Positions 1 to 9,508 of a DNA stretch of 64,000 nucleotides are shown piece after piece. A model generated the notes under the pieces. That model was not told where the DNA came from and made no database searches. It was given only the letters and a program-made list of their open reading frames with translations. Numbering within the stretch: position 1 is the stretch's first letter; every line of letters starts with the position of its first letter. Origin of the DNA: Fimbriimonadia bacterium (GTDB lineage: Bacteria; Armatimonadota; Fimbriimonadia; Fimbriimonadales; JABRVX01); the NCBI GenBank assembly GCA_039961735.1, contig JABRVX010000048.1, forward strand, positions 1 to 64,000, given 5' to 3'. The position numbers were made by a program, and so were the translations under genes.

Positions 1-10
1 CCCCACCCCA

Positions 11-28
11 GTCCCGATGAATCGGGAC
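11..28. terminator. Short perfect hairpin at the left edge
   Basis: An 8-bp perfect stem (GTCCCGAT / ATCGGGAC) with a 2-nt gap lies at positions 11-28. It has no T-run after it, so it is only a weak candidate for the terminator of a gene lying left of the window. No gene is seen before fabG at 160. Confidence 0.25.
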
Positions 29-146
29 AGACCCTCCCCGCGAACATGGTAAAACGTCGAGGCGAGGCGAGCTTCCCCTTCGCTCCACGGGCGGGGTTTG
101 GATGGACCGGAAGACGAAGGCCGGTTGGCGGGGGGACAAGGCGCGG

Positions 147-152
147 TAAACT
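147..152 (+). promoter_or_regulatory. Putative -10 box of fabG (leaderless type)
   Basis: TAAACT, preceded by GG, ends 7 nt before the fabG ATG at 160. TTGGCG at 125-130 is a plausible -35 with a 16-bp spacer. There is no Shine-Dalgarno before the ATG, so transcription would start at or next to the start codon. The same arrangement recurs at 11331, 41074, 44154 and 61959. Confidence 0.45.
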
Positions 153-159
153 GAGCCTC

Positions 160-900
160 ATGCGACACAAGGATCGGACCGCCTTGGTCACCGGCGGCTG
201 CCGGGGCATCGGGTTGGCGGTCGCGCTGCGGCTGGCCGAGGAAGGCGCCGACGTCGCCATCATCTCCGTGTCTCCCGAGTGCGTCGCCGCGGGTGTGGAG
301 CGCATCCGCGCCCTCGGAAGGCGTTCCGTGGGCGTGGCGGCCGACGTTTCGAAGACCGAGGAAGTCGAGCGCGCCTTCGGCTTGGTGACTCAGGAACTCG
401 GCGACATTCACTATCTGGTGAACAATGCGGGCATCACCCGCGACCAACTCCTGCTGCGGATGAAGGACGAGGACTGGGACAGCGTGATCAACGTGAACCT
501 GCGCGGAGCTTTTCTGTGCACGCGTCAGGTCACGCGCTCGATGATGAAGAACCGCTTTGGGCGCATCGTGAACGTGAGCAGCATCGTAGGTCTCGGTGGG
601 CAGGTGGCGCAGGCGAATTATGCTGCGAGTAAGGCCGGGCTGATTGGGCTGACCAAGAGTGTTGCGAAGGAACTCGGCTCGCGGGGTATCACATGCAACG
701 CCGTCGCTCCAGGATACATTCAGACCGAAATGACCCGGGACCTGCCGGAAGAGTTTCGAAGCTGGGCGGAGGAGCACGCGCCGCTACGCCGCCTCGGATC
801 GGTCGAGGACGTCGCGGGCGTGGTCAGTTTCTTGCTATCCGATGACGCCGGGTTTGTCACGGGGCAAACGCTGGTGGTAGACGGAGGGCTAACGCTGTAG
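160..900 (+). CDS. fabG: 3-oxoacyl-[acyl-carrier-protein] reductase FabG
   Basis: NADPH-dependent reduction of beta-ketoacyl-ACP in the type II fatty-acid elongation cycle, cytosolic. The 246-residue product is a classical short-chain dehydrogenase: glycine-rich cofactor motif TGGCRGIG at about residues 11-18, the NNAG motif near 88-91, and the catalytic set Ser141, Tyr154 and Lys158 (YAASK). I place the start at the ATG at 160, because the protein then begins MRHKDRTALVTGG as the family does. The same frame is open back to 46, but those 38 extra codons are Arg/Gly-rich and match nothing in the family. acpP and fabF follow in the same direction, so this is a fab operon. fabD/fabH are not visible and could lie to the left. 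Confidence 0.95.
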   Translation: MRHKDRTALVTGGCRGIGLAVALRLAEEGADVAIISVSPECVAAGVERIRALGRRSVGVAADVSKTEEVERAFGLVTQELGDIHYLVNNAGITRDQLLLRMKDEDWDSVINVNLRGAFLCTRQVTRSMMKNRFGRIVNVSSIVGLGGQVAQANYAASKAGLIGLTKSVAKELGSRGITCNAVAPGYIQTEMTRDLPEEFRSWAEEHAPLRRLGSVEDVAGVVSFLLSDDAGFVTGQTLVVDGGLTL

Positions 901-951
901 GGGACCGGGCCGCCGGAAGGCGGGGGCCGCAGCACGGAAGGGAGTGAACTT

Positions 952-1191
952 ATGGACCAGGCAATCTATGAGCGCGTCGTGAAGCACGCAGTGGAGCAGT
1001 TGCACGTAAAGCCGGAGGAGCTTACACCGACGACGTCGTTTCAGGGCGACCTCAATGCCGACTCGTTGGACGTCGTCGAGCTGGTGATGAAGTTGGAGGA
1101 GGAGTTCGGGGTCGAGATTCCGGACGAGGACGTGGACAAGATCAAGACCGTCGGTGATGCCGTGGAGTACATCTCCGGCAAGCTGGGCTAG
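952..1191 (+). CDS. acpP: Acyl carrier protein
   Basis: Small acidic carrier of growing acyl chains in fatty-acid synthesis. The product has 79 residues, normal for AcpP. It carries the 4'-phosphopantetheine attachment motif DSL with Ser38 ([13 protein letters not shown]), followed by the conserved acidic helix [13 protein letters not shown] purine-rich site (GAAGGGAG) lies about 8 nt before the ATG. It sits between fabG and fabF, 51 bp after the first and 15 bp before the second, the usual bacterial order. Confidence 0.96.
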   Translation: MDQAIYERVVKHAVEQLHVKPEELTPTTSFQGDLNADSLDVVELVMKLEEEFGVEIPDEDVDKIKTVGDAVEYISGKLG

Positions 1192-1206
1192 CCGACGGCG
1201 CATCTG

Positions 1207-2466
<1,260 letters not shown>

Positions 2467-2493
2467 GTCTTGGTATCTGAGGCTGCGGAACTG

Positions 2494-2880
2494 ATGCGTG
2501 CGGAGGAAGTGCCTCCGGGACCCAAAGAGCCGTCTCTCGCCGACCGACGAGCGCTGGCGGGTCTCGTGTTTGCTTATGTCGCCCTCGCCCTCTCGTTGCT
2601 GGCCTGGGCTACCGCGCTGGTATTCCTTGCCGCGTTTCGGAAGGACCTCGATGTCGGCCCCTGGCTGGTGCTGGGCGCCGGAGTGGGCTCACTGGCGGGC
2701 TGCGTGCTTTCGTGGATGGCTCGGCAGAGGGTTCGAGACGCGTCGTATTTGCACGCCGCACTCGACTTCATGTCTACCTTCGCATGGCACGTGTCCTGGA
2801 CGAGTCTGATTCTCGTGATGCTGTGCGCATCCCAGGTCTACTCGGCCTGGCAGGCAGCGCAGGAAGAAATCGTAACGTAG
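2494..2880 (+). CDS. Small membrane protein of unknown function
   Basis: I do not recognise this protein. It is about 128 residues and has three hydrophobic stretches that look like membrane helices (beginning ALAGLVFAYVALALSLLAW, then VLGAGVGSLAGCVLSWM, then WTSLILVMLCASQVYSAW), after a short charged N-terminus. I chose the ATG at 2494, which has GAGG about 12 nt upstream. An in-frame TTG at 2470, three bases after the fabF stop, would add eight residues. Its position directly behind fabF suggests co-transcription, but gives no clear function. Confidence 0.65.
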   Translation: MRAEEVPPGPKEPSLADRRALAGLVFAYVALALSLLAWATALVFLAAFRKDLDVGPWLVLGAGVGSLAGCVLSWMARQRVRDASYLHAALDFMSTFAWHVSWTSLILVMLCASQVYSAWQAAQEEIVT

Positions 2881-2932
2881 TTTACCCCCATCACTTACAC
2901 AACCGGCGTTAGGTCCCACGCCGCATGCCGTG

Positions 2933-2938
2933 TACAAT
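2933..2938 (+). promoter_or_regulatory. Putative -10 box upstream of uvrA
   Basis: TACAAT within CCGTGTACAATGATCG lies 26 nt before the uvrA ATG. It resembles other TANAAT boxes in this window (16388, 18756, 57866). No good -35 hexamer is visible. Confidence 0.35.
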
Positions 2939-2964
2939 GATCGTTTGCCAAAAAGGGGAGGCAG

Positions 2965-5874
2965 ATGCCGCAAGACAAGATCGTTGTCGTTGGAGCACGA
3001 CAGCACAACCTGAAGAACATCACCGTCGAGATCCCGCGGGACAAACTCGTGGTCATCACTGGGCTCTCCGGTTCGGGCAAGTCTAGCCTCGCATTCGACA
3101 CTATCTACGCCGAGGGGCAGCGCCGCTACGTCGAGAGCCTCTCCGCCTATGCGCGCCAGTTCTTGGGACAGATGGACAAGCCGGACGTTGACCACATAGA
3201 CGGCCTATCTCCCGCTGTCTCGATTGACCAGAAGGGCGCCAGCAAGAACCCCCGCTCCACTGTCGGCACAGTGACCGAGATTTACGACTACCTTCGCGTG
3301 CTCTTCGCAAGGGTGGGCACTCCCCACTGCCCTCAATGCGGTGAACCCATCACTCGACAGTCCGTGGAGCAGATCACAGATGCAGTGCTGGGGCTCCCCA
3401 CGGGCAGCAAGATTCAGGTGCTCGCCCCACTCGTTCGAGGGCGAAAGGGTGAGTACAGGCAGGTGTTGCAGGATGTGCATCGGCAAGGTTTCGTGCGCGT
3501 GCGAGTGGACGGCCTGATCTACGAGGTGACCGACGACATCCCGATGGACCGCTACAAACAGCACACCGTCGAGGCAGTGGTGGACCGCCTGGTGGTGAAG
3601 GAGGGTATCGAGCAGCGGCTAGCGGACTCCATCGAGACCGGGTTGCGGTTGGGCAAGGGACACCTCGTGATTCTAGGCCCGAACGGCGACGAACGCATGT
3701 TTTCGGAACAGTTTGCCTGCCCTCGCTGCGACATCAGTATAGGCGAGATCGAGCCGCGGACCTTCTCGTTCAACAGCCCATACGGTGCGTGTTCCGAGTG
3801 CACGGGCCTGGGGTTCCGGCGCGAGTTCGATATTCAGCTCATGGTGCCGGACACGAGCAAGTCGGTGAGCGAAGGAGCGTTAGCGCCCTTCATGTACAAG
3901 AGCGGGGAGCCGAAGTCTTGGTACCACGAGCTGTTCGAAGCTGTGGCGGAGCGCGTCGGCTTCGACATAGACACTCCTTTCCGGGATCTGGCTCCCGAGC
4001 ACGTGGCGGCGCTGATGGACGGAGTGGAGGGCAAGGTTTCGGTCCGCCTGGGCAGCCGGTTCGGACGCGCGAGGTACTTCGAGACGGACTTCCCGGGTGT
4101 AAAAGCCATACTGCGCAAGAAGTACGACCAAACAGAATCGGACTGGGTGAAGCAGGACCTGGAGCAGTACATGGCGGAGCGCCCCTGCCCCGCGTGCGGA
4201 GGCAAGCGGCTGAAGCCGGAAGCCCTGTCTGTGACATTGAACGGGCGGGCCATCTCGGACGTCACCTCGATGTCGGTGAGCCAGGCCGCGGCATTCTTCG
4301 CCCATCTGCCGAAGGAACTGCGCGAGCGCGAGCGTTTCATCGCGAGCCGACTGATCAAAGAGATACGCGAGCGATTGGACTTTTTGGCCGGTGTGGGCGT
4401 CGGTTATCTGACGCTCGACAGGACGGCGCGGACATTGGCCGGCGGAGAGGCACAGCGCATCCGGCTCGCGACACAGATTGGGAGCGGGCTCATGGGTGTG
4501 CTGTACATTCTGGACGAGCCCTCGATCGGCTTGCACCAGCGGGACAACCGTAAGCTGATTGGCACGTTGGAGCGGCTGCGAGACCTCGGCAACACCGTGA
4601 TCGTGGTCGAGCACGACGAAGAGACCATGCTGGCCGCCGACCACATCATTGACCTCGGTCCGGGGGCCGGCGAGCACGGCGGACACGTGGTGGCGGAAGG
4701 CACGGTAGAGCAGATTCGCCGCACGCCCGGCAGCATCACTGGCGCATACTTGCGGGGGGAACGAGCGATCCCGGTGCCGTCACGGCGCAGGCCCGTCAAC
4801 GATCGGTGGTTCATCATCCACGGGGCTCGAGCGCACAACCTGAAGAACATAGAGGCACGGATCCCCCTAGGCGTGTTCGTGTGTGTGACCGGCGTATCGG
4901 GCAGCGGCAAGTCCACACTAATACAGGAGACGCTGTTTCCACGTCTGATGTACCACGTGTACGGCACTCGAACTGTGTGGGGACCGCACGACGGCATCGA
5001 GGGCATCGAGCACGTGGACAAGGTGGTGGACATTGACCAGTCGCCGATTGGTCGCACACCGCGTAGCAATCCAGCCACCTATACCGGTGCGTTCAATATG
5101 ATCCGCGATCTGTTTGCGCGCACGACGGATGCACGGGTGCGCGGCTACAAGCCCGGGCGGTTCAGCTTCAACGTAAAGGGTGGTCGCTGCGAGGCGTGTC
5201 AAGGCGATGGCATCATCAAGATAGAGATGCACTTCCTCCCCGACGTGTACGTGCCGTGCGAGGTGTGCAAGGGCAAACGCTACAACCGCGAGACGCTGGA
5301 AGTGAAGTACAAGGGAAAGTCCATCGCCGAGGTATTGGAGATGACGGTGGAAGAAGCTCTAGAGTTCTTCGGGCCCGTGCCGCCGCTCAAACGCAAGATC
5401 GGCACGCTGATGGATGTCGGGCTGGGTTACATCCGACTCGGCCAACCCGCCACCACGCTGTCGGGAGGCGAGGCGCAGCGCATCAAATTGGCCGACCACC
5501 TCTCGAAGCGGAGCACCGGCCGCACCGTATACATCCTGGACGAGCCGACAACGGGGCTGCACTTCGAGGACGTGAACAAGTTGCTCGGAGTGTTGCACCG
5601 CTTGGTGGACCAGGGCAACTCCGTAATCGTGATCGAGCACAACCTGGACGTGATCAAGACTGCCGACTGGGTGTTGGACATGGGGCCCGAGGGTGGCGAC
5701 GAGGGAGGCCAAGTGATTGCGGAGGGCACACCGGAACAGGTGGCAGCCACGAGGGGGACATACACCGGGCGTTATCTGAAGGCGATACTCAAGGCCGCGC
5801 CACGGGGTGAGTTCGGTGTTCGAGATGACCACGCCGTGGTGCAAACTGCACCGGCTCTCGTGGCCGAGAGTTGA
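2965..5874 (+). CDS. uvrA: Excinuclease ABC subunit A
   Basis: Damage-recognition ATPase of nucleotide excision repair; a UvrA dimer loads UvrB on damaged DNA. The 969-residue protein has both ABC ATPase halves: Walker [10 protein letters not shown] near residue 32 and GVSGSGKST near residue 645, two signature regions ([12 protein letters not shown] and [12 protein letters not shown]) and Walker [12 protein letters not shown] / [11 protein letters not shown]. Zinc-binding Cys pairs are present ([46 protein letters not shown]). A strong site GGGGAGG precedes the ATG. Length and motifs are normal. It stands alone between the fab genes and a porin. Confidence 0.97.
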   Translation: MPQDKIVVVGARQHNLKNITVEIPRDKLVVITGLSGSGKSSLAFDTIYAEGQRRYVESLSAYARQFLGQMDKPDVDHIDGLSPAVSIDQKGASKNPRSTVGTVTEIYDYLRVLFARVGTPHCPQCGEPITRQSVEQITDAVLGLPTGSKIQVLAPLVRGRKGEYRQVLQDVHRQGFVRVRVDGLIYEVTDDIPMDRYKQHTVEAVVDRLVVKEGIEQRLADSIETGLRLGKGHLVILGPNGDERMFSEQFACPRCDISIGEIEPRTFSFNSPYGACSECTGLGFRREFDIQLMVPDTSKSVSEGALAPFMYKSGEPKSWYHELFEAVAERVGFDIDTPFRDLAPEHVAALMDGVEGKVSVRLGSRFGRARYFETDFPGVKAILRKKYDQTESDWVKQDLEQYMAERPCPACGGKRLKPEALSVTLNGRAISDVTSMSVSQAAAFFAHLPKELRERERFIASRLIKEIRERLDFLAGVGVGYLTLDRTARTLAGGEAQRIRLATQIGSGLMGVLYILDEPSIGLHQRDNRKLIGTLERLRDLGNTVIVVEHDEETMLAADHIIDLGPGAGEHGGHVVAEGTVEQIRRTPGSITGAYLRGERAIPVPSRRRPVNDRWFIIHGARAHNLKNIEARIPLGVFVCVTGVSGSGKSTLIQETLFPRLMYHVYGTRTVWGPHDGIEGIEHVDKVVDIDQSPIGRTPRSNPATYTGAFNMIRDLFARTTDARVRGYKPGRFSFNVKGGRCEACQGDGIIKIEMHFLPDVYVPCEVCKGKRYNRETLEVKYKGKSIAEVLEMTVEEALEFFGPVPPLKRKIGTLMDVGLGYIRLGQPATTLSGGEAQRIKLADHLSKRSTGRTVYILDEPTTGLHFEDVNKLLGVLHRLVDQGNSVIVIEHNLDVIKTADWVLDMGPEGGDEGGQVIAEGTPEQVAATRGTYTGRYLKAILKAAPRGEFGVRDDHAVVQTAPALVAES

Positions 5875-5947
5875 ATGGGTATGTTGCACTTTTCGGCGCC
5901 TGTGCGAGCATAATCACGTTGGGATGCCATTTCAAGGAGGATTCATC

Positions 5948-7207
5948 ATGACCAGGATCGGCATTCGCTTCGGACTCGCCCTCGCGGCGCTTCTCGCTGT
6001 GGTGTGTACATTCGCCCAGGACGGCTGGGATTATGAGGTCTCCATCGAGGCGCGAGTGCGTGGCGAGGCACGCGACAACCGCGACTTCTTCGACGCCCTG
6101 AACGACCGTCGTGACGACATCTTCGGTCGCTTGCGCCTCGGACTGCGGATGTTCAACGAGGAGCAGGGGATCTCCCTCTTCTTGCAGCCGCAGGAGTCGT
6201 ACGACCAGTACTACACCCCGACACGCAACGATAACGACCACTACTTCGACGTCTATCAAGCCTACGCGGAGTTTCAGGACAGCACGAAAACGTGGAAAGT
6301 GCGCGGCGGTCGACAGGATGTGACGATGGGGCGCAAGCGCCTCTTCGGAGCGGGCTATTGGAGCAACTTCGGACGATCCTACGACGGCTTGCGAATAGAC
6401 CATGCTCTCACGAGCCATCTTAGCGTCACGGCCTTCGGTGGGACCATCGGTTCGGCTGGGCGACGGCCGCGGCATCCTGATATCGGCTTAGTCTTCGGTG
6501 AGTGGAAGTCGAAGGAAGGACCCGCCGAGGTGTACTACATCTACAAGCACGACAATCTGTCGGGGCTCTCCCACACCGTGCATACCTTCGGAGCTCGGGC
6601 GGAGCGGAAGCTGAAGAACGGCTTGGACTTCATCGCCGAGGCAGCCATCCAGGGTGGTGACTACGGTGACAAAAACATCGAAGCGATGGGAGCGTACCTA
6701 ACCGGCGGCTATACGATTGCGGCCCCTTGGAAACCGCGACTCGGGTTCGAAATCACCTATGCTTCCGGGGGGGATCCCGCCGACGACAAGTACAAGACGT
6801 TCGACCAGCTCTTCGCCATCGTGCATCCTGAGTACGGGATAGCCGACTATCAGGGATGGCGGAACATGCGCGCGTTCATGGTTGATGTGACGGCTGTACC
6901 CGCGAAGAACTGGCAGTTCCGTGCCGCACACCACTGGTTCCGGCTAGACAACGCGAAGGATGCATGGTATGGGGCGACCGGTGGTATCAACACGGGCGCT
7001 GGTGGGCCCTATCAGGATCCGACAGGCGCGGCGGGCAAGGACGTTGGACGCGAGCTCGACCTCATCCTCACCTACAAACCTAACAAGGCTTGGGCGGCGG
7101 AGATCGGCGTCGCGCGCTTCTTCCCCGGCAATTTCATCAAAACCATCAACGGCGGCAGTGCGCAGAACTCGGACTGGGGCTATCTGTCCGTTACCTGGTG
7201 GTATTGA
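5948..7207 (+). CDS. Alginate-export-type outer-membrane porin
   Basis: Probable outer-membrane beta-barrel of the alginate export (AlgE-like) superfamily, about 419 residues. A signal peptide is visible (MTRIGIRFGLALAALLAVVC, cut after TFAQ). The mature part starts with a barrel-like strand (DYEVSIEARVRGEARDN), continues with the family's QESYDQY...YFDVYQAYAEF and RGGRQDVTMGRKRLFG motifs, and alternates polar and aromatic residues throughout. It ends in Tyr after WGYLSVTWW, as expected for BAM-assembled barrels. AAGGAGG sits 6-8 nt before the ATG at 5948; the frame is open further upstream into uvrA but without a credible start. The substrate is unknown. Confidence 0.75.
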   Translation: MTRIGIRFGLALAALLAVVCTFAQDGWDYEVSIEARVRGEARDNRDFFDALNDRRDDIFGRLRLGLRMFNEEQGISLFLQPQESYDQYYTPTRNDNDHYFDVYQAYAEFQDSTKTWKVRGGRQDVTMGRKRLFGAGYWSNFGRSYDGLRIDHALTSHLSVTAFGGTIGSAGRRPRHPDIGLVFGEWKSKEGPAEVYYIYKHDNLSGLSHTVHTFGARAERKLKNGLDFIAEAAIQGGDYGDKNIEAMGAYLTGGYTIAAPWKPRLGFEITYASGGDPADDKYKTFDQLFAIVHPEYGIADYQGWRNMRAFMVDVTAVPAKNWQFRAAHHWFRLDNAKDAWYGATGGINTGAGGPYQDPTGAAGKDVGRELDLILTYKPNKAWAAEIGVARFFPGNFIKTINGGSAQNSDWGYLSVTWWY

Positions 7208-7230
7208 TCGCTGTCTCCTGCTAGATGCCC

Positions 7231-7261
7231 TATCCCTCACCACTCGCAGTGGTGGGGGATA
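7231..7261 (+). terminator. Hairpin terminator after the porin gene
   Basis: A 14-bp stem with one T-G wobble (TATCCCTCACCACT / AGTGGTGGGGGATA) and a CGC loop lies 24 bp after the porin stop and is followed by TCTCAATATG. It fits an intrinsic terminator, though the T-run is weak. Confidence 0.6.
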
Positions 7262-7441
7262 TCTCAATATGTGCGTGTGTTTCTCGCGTTAGACTCCACC
7301 CTAGGGCTAGGATGGGACAGTGTAGAGATCAACGCCTCTTGCCGTAGGTGCGCAGCCGCGGGACGAAGCGTAGGATCTGATACACCCCAACCCTCTTGCT
7401 TTCGCTGCGTTCCAAGGGGAGGGAGCGCTCAGCGCCTAATC

Positions 7442-7480
7442 CGCCATGACGGATGGATGTATAAGTCAGCCGTCATGGCG
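7442..7480. repeat. 11-bp inverted repeat in the 7.2-7.8 kb gap
   Basis: CGCCATGACGG (7442-7452) and CCGTCATGGCG (7470-7480) form a perfect 11-bp stem around a 17-nt loop. The whole 7208-7764 stretch holds no credible gene. The short open frame at 7271-7483 has no family resemblance and no ribosome site. Instead the gap contains the terminator at 7231 and three repeat structures. Confidence 0.55.
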
Positions 7481-7503
7481 TGAAGTTGGTTTGGCCGCTC
7501 GTC

Positions 7504-7609
7504 GTCATGCTGAGCCTGTCGAAGCATGACAGCATGTGCCCCTGTGTGATCGAGACTGGGCGCTAGGTTCGCGGCGAGTGGGGTCATGCTTCGACAGGCT
7601 CAGCATGAC
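7504..7609. repeat. Perfect 27-bp inverted repeat pair
   Basis: The 27 bases at 7504-7530 (beginning GTCATGCTGAGCCTG) recur exactly as the reverse complement at 7583-7609, separated by 52 bp. Each arm is itself nearly palindromic at its ends (GTCATGC...GCATGAC). Sequences containing 'CATGCTGAGCCTGTCGAAGCATG' are, from memory, a common dispersed intergenic repeat in many environmental bacteria. Here a head-to-head pair could fold into one long cruciform. Confidence 0.75.
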
Positions 7610-7641
7610 GGGCAGCTCGATGGGACGGGCAGCTCGATGGG
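7608..7641. repeat. Tandem 17-bp direct repeat, two copies
   Basis: The unit ACGGGCAGCTCGATGGG occurs twice without a gap, at 7608-7624 and 7625-7641. The first copy overlaps the last two bases of the 27-bp inverted repeat arm. Confidence 0.7.
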
Positions 7642-7764
7642 TGTTACATGAGTATTTCGCGAGAGGTGAGTGTTGAGCGCTATGTGACGAGCGCTTGATC
7701 GCCTATCCATCCTGTCAGCGGATCCGCGCTCCTGGGGACAGCATCCAGTTCGAGACTCGTCGCA

Positions 7765-8484
7765 CTACCTCTTCTTCCGCCACCAGACGTAGCAGTTGTT
7801 CGCATGGAGTTGGTCGCGTGTCATCACCTTCGCGTGGCCGTCTACGAACGCTACCATCGCGGACTTCTTGCCACCGTGGCGGTACTTCACGATGCCGTAG
7901 TCCGCAGTGAAGATGCGGGTACCGAGAATCGTGTCCATGCACTTGTAGGCTTCCGGTTCTGCGATCCAGTCACCGTCGCCGTTCTCCGTCACGATGACGG
8001 TCTCGCTAGGCACCTCGACGCCGTTCACTCGTGCGGTCTTATGCTCCTGATAGTCGGCGACGTTGGGGTTGACGTCGGTAAAGACATCGATGTACGCCCA
8101 GTTATTGATACCGTACTGCCCCAAGTACCTCACTTGGGGATTGGCGTAGTAATCGCGACAGTCCACACCTTTGCCCTCGAAGCTGGGGCAGGCGTATAGC
8201 TCGTCCGCCTTCTGGTATGGCTTGGTGATCTGCTTCCACGAGGCGTTGTCTGCGCACCAAGGCCGATCCCACAACCACGTGATGGGCAGCACGTCGTCAT
8301 GGTCACCGTAGTACATCGTGATGGCCATTCCCACTTGGCGCATCTGCTGTCCGCACACGACCTGCTTACCATGCTCCCGGGCCCGCGAGAATACGGGGAA
8401 GAGAATGGCGGCAAGCACCGTGATGATGGCGATGACCACCAACAACTCGATGAGCGTGAAGGCGCGGGGCCTAGATCGGTTCAT
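7765..8484 (-). CDS. Prepilin-type N-terminal cleavage/methylation protein (DUF1559-like)
   Basis: A 239-residue pseudopilin-like protein. It starts MNRSRPRAFTLIELLVVIAI, the type III prepilin leader with a GspO/PilD-type site before Phe and the conserved Glu5, followed by one hydrophobic helix. The C-terminal segment RHGGKKSAMVAFVDGHAK is a variant of the H-X9-DG motif (11 residues between His and Asp here) found in Planctomycetes and Armatimonadota pseudopilins. The start at 8484 has GGAG 9 nt upstream; the open frame extends further back but without the leader. No pilus assembly genes are nearby, so its partner system is unknown. Confidence 0.85.
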   Translation of the reverse strand: MNRSRPRAFTLIELLVVIAIITVLAAILFPVFSRAREHGKQVVCGQQMRQVGMAITMYYGDHDDVLPITWLWDRPWCADNASWKQITKPYQKADELYACPSFEGKGVDCRDYYANPQVRYLGQYGINNWAYIDVFTDVNPNVADYQEHKTARVNGVEVPSETVIVTENGDGDWIAEPEAYKCMDTILGTRIFTADYGIVKYRHGGKKSAMVAFVDGHAKVMTRDQLHANNCYVWWRKKR

Positions 8485-8694
8485 TGTGTTCCACTCCCAG
8501 AGCTGTAGCCAGCAAGTTTCGTGCCGTTGGGCGCTCCGAGCGTGCCTTTGGCCCAGCAGGATGCGCGTATGAAAAAAGTCAATTCGGGTCTTGAATAATC
8601 TTAGGTCCATGGCTCGAAGCGCAACGAAAATCAAAGTCCGAGTGTAATCTGGACAGAACAGGCAGCCCAGATGGAGCCTGCAAGGAGAGCGAGG

Positions 8695-8853
8695 ATGACA
8701 ATGGCGCTCAGTCTTACGAAGGAAGAGGCGTTCGCACTGCTCGAGTTGGCCCTCGCCTCGGCGACGGAAGAGGACGAAGTGGGCGAGCGGGCACTGAGGA
8801 AGCTGGTAGAGGTATGCAAGCGGTACTTGAGCCAAGAGGTAGCGGTAGCTTAG
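8695..8853 (+). CDS. Very small hypothetical protein
   Basis: A 52-residue, Ala/Glu/Leu-rich, probably helical protein (MTMALSLTKEEAFALLELAL...). AAGGAG lies 7 nt before the ATG at 8695; an ATG at 8671 in the same frame lacks a site. It lies between the divergent prepilin gene and the cytochrome gene. I do not recognise a family. The good ribosome site and absence of a competing frame argue that it is real. Confidence 0.5.
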   Translation: MTMALSLTKEEAFALLELALASATEEDEVGERALRKLVEVCKRYLSQEVAVA

Positions 8854-8912
8854 GGACCAATGTGCGACCGTCGCCAAGGTTCCGGGGTAACCTCGAAGGG
8901 GAGGAAACCGGA

Positions 8913-9302
8913 GTGGAATGTGATCGGGTTGCGCTGTCGCTGGGCATCGCGCTCGCTTTGTTTGCGGCAGGCTGTGGGCCTACGTCCTCAGGGGGAGAGG
9001 CGGTGAAGCCCCAATCAGGAGGCGGAGCAGGCACTCAGCAGGCGCGGAGCGACACGTCGGCCGTGGACGGTGAAGCCCTCTTCGCCAAGCACGGTTGCAT
9101 GAACTGCCACCGGTACCAGGGCAAGGGCTCGCCCACACCCGGTCCAGAGTTGGACAAAGCGGGCCGGAACGACGCCGAATGGCACCTCGCCCATTTGCGG
9201 GATCCGCGGTCCAAATCGCCGGACAGCGATATGCCCAGCTATGCGCACTTGCCCGATGGTGACCTAGAGGCCTTGGCCCAGTGGTTGGCGACTCGCCGGT
9301 AG
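8913..9302 (+). CDS. Small c-type cytochrome lipoprotein
   Basis: A 129-residue periplasmic monoheme cytochrome c. A lipoprotein signal is present (LGIALALFAAGC, lipobox ending in Cys), then a Gly/Ser/Thr-rich linker, the heme site CMNCH, and a likely distal Met ligand in DSDMPSYAHL followed by the DLEALAQWLATRR helix, the usual cytochrome c fold order. I chose GTG at 8913 because GGGGAGG lies 8 nt upstream and the lipoprotein signal then begins directly. Probably an electron carrier anchored to a membrane; partner unknown. Confidence 0.8.
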   Translation: MECDRVALSLGIALALFAAGCGPTSSGGEAVKPQSGGGAGTQQARSDTSAVDGEALFAKHGCMNCHRYQGKGSPTPGPELDKAGRNDAEWHLAHLRDPRSKSPDSDMPSYAHLPDGDLEALAQWLATRR

Positions 9303-9333
9303 AAACGCTGTTGACTCCTATGCCGACGGCGTG

Positions 9334-9508
9334 AGATAATCCAGCCATCCCAGCGAAAAGGGGGGTGGTGCAGAACGATGAGTAATTCAGATATGCGCCA
9401 GGAGGGTCGCAGGTTTTAGCGGCCGCCGGGCGCGGCGTCAGTGATGAACCGCGCCCTCCTGGCTGAAAGACTACTTCGCCCCGGACTTCGCTCCGGGGCG
9501 TTGTACTT
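9334..9508 (+). promoter_or_regulatory. Structured leader of kdsB with a short leader ORF
   Basis: From a -10-like GATAAT (9334-9339) to the kdsB ATG there are about 170 nt of non-coding DNA. They hold a 13-residue ORF (next entry), a 9-bp inverted repeat CCAGGAGGG (9398-9406) / CCCTCCTGG (9454-9462), and a 9-bp hairpin CGCCCCGGA-CTTCGC-TCCGGGGCG (9477-9500) ending 8 nt before the start codon. The long-range stem would sequester the AGGAGG. It matches no riboswitch class I can name. The arrangement suggests attenuation or translational control, by inference. Confidence 0.4.
9378..9419 (+). CDS. Possible leader peptide upstream of kdsB
   Basis: ATG to TAG encodes only MSNSDMRQEGRRF. A G-rich stretch (AAAAGGGGGGTGG) lies upstream, and the reading frame runs through the left arm of the 9398-9462 inverted repeat, so translation would affect that fold. 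It could equally be chance in a non-coding leader. Confidence 0.25.
   Translation: MSNSDMRQEGRRF

Noticed and set aside
46-159. N-terminal extension of FabG
   Set aside because: The frame is open, but the 38 residues are Arg/Gly-rich with no family match, and a -10 box at 147-152 places transcription start next to the ATG at 160.
7271-7483. 70-codon open frame in the repeat-rich gap
   Set aside because: No ribosome site, no family resemblance, and it overlaps an inverted repeat.
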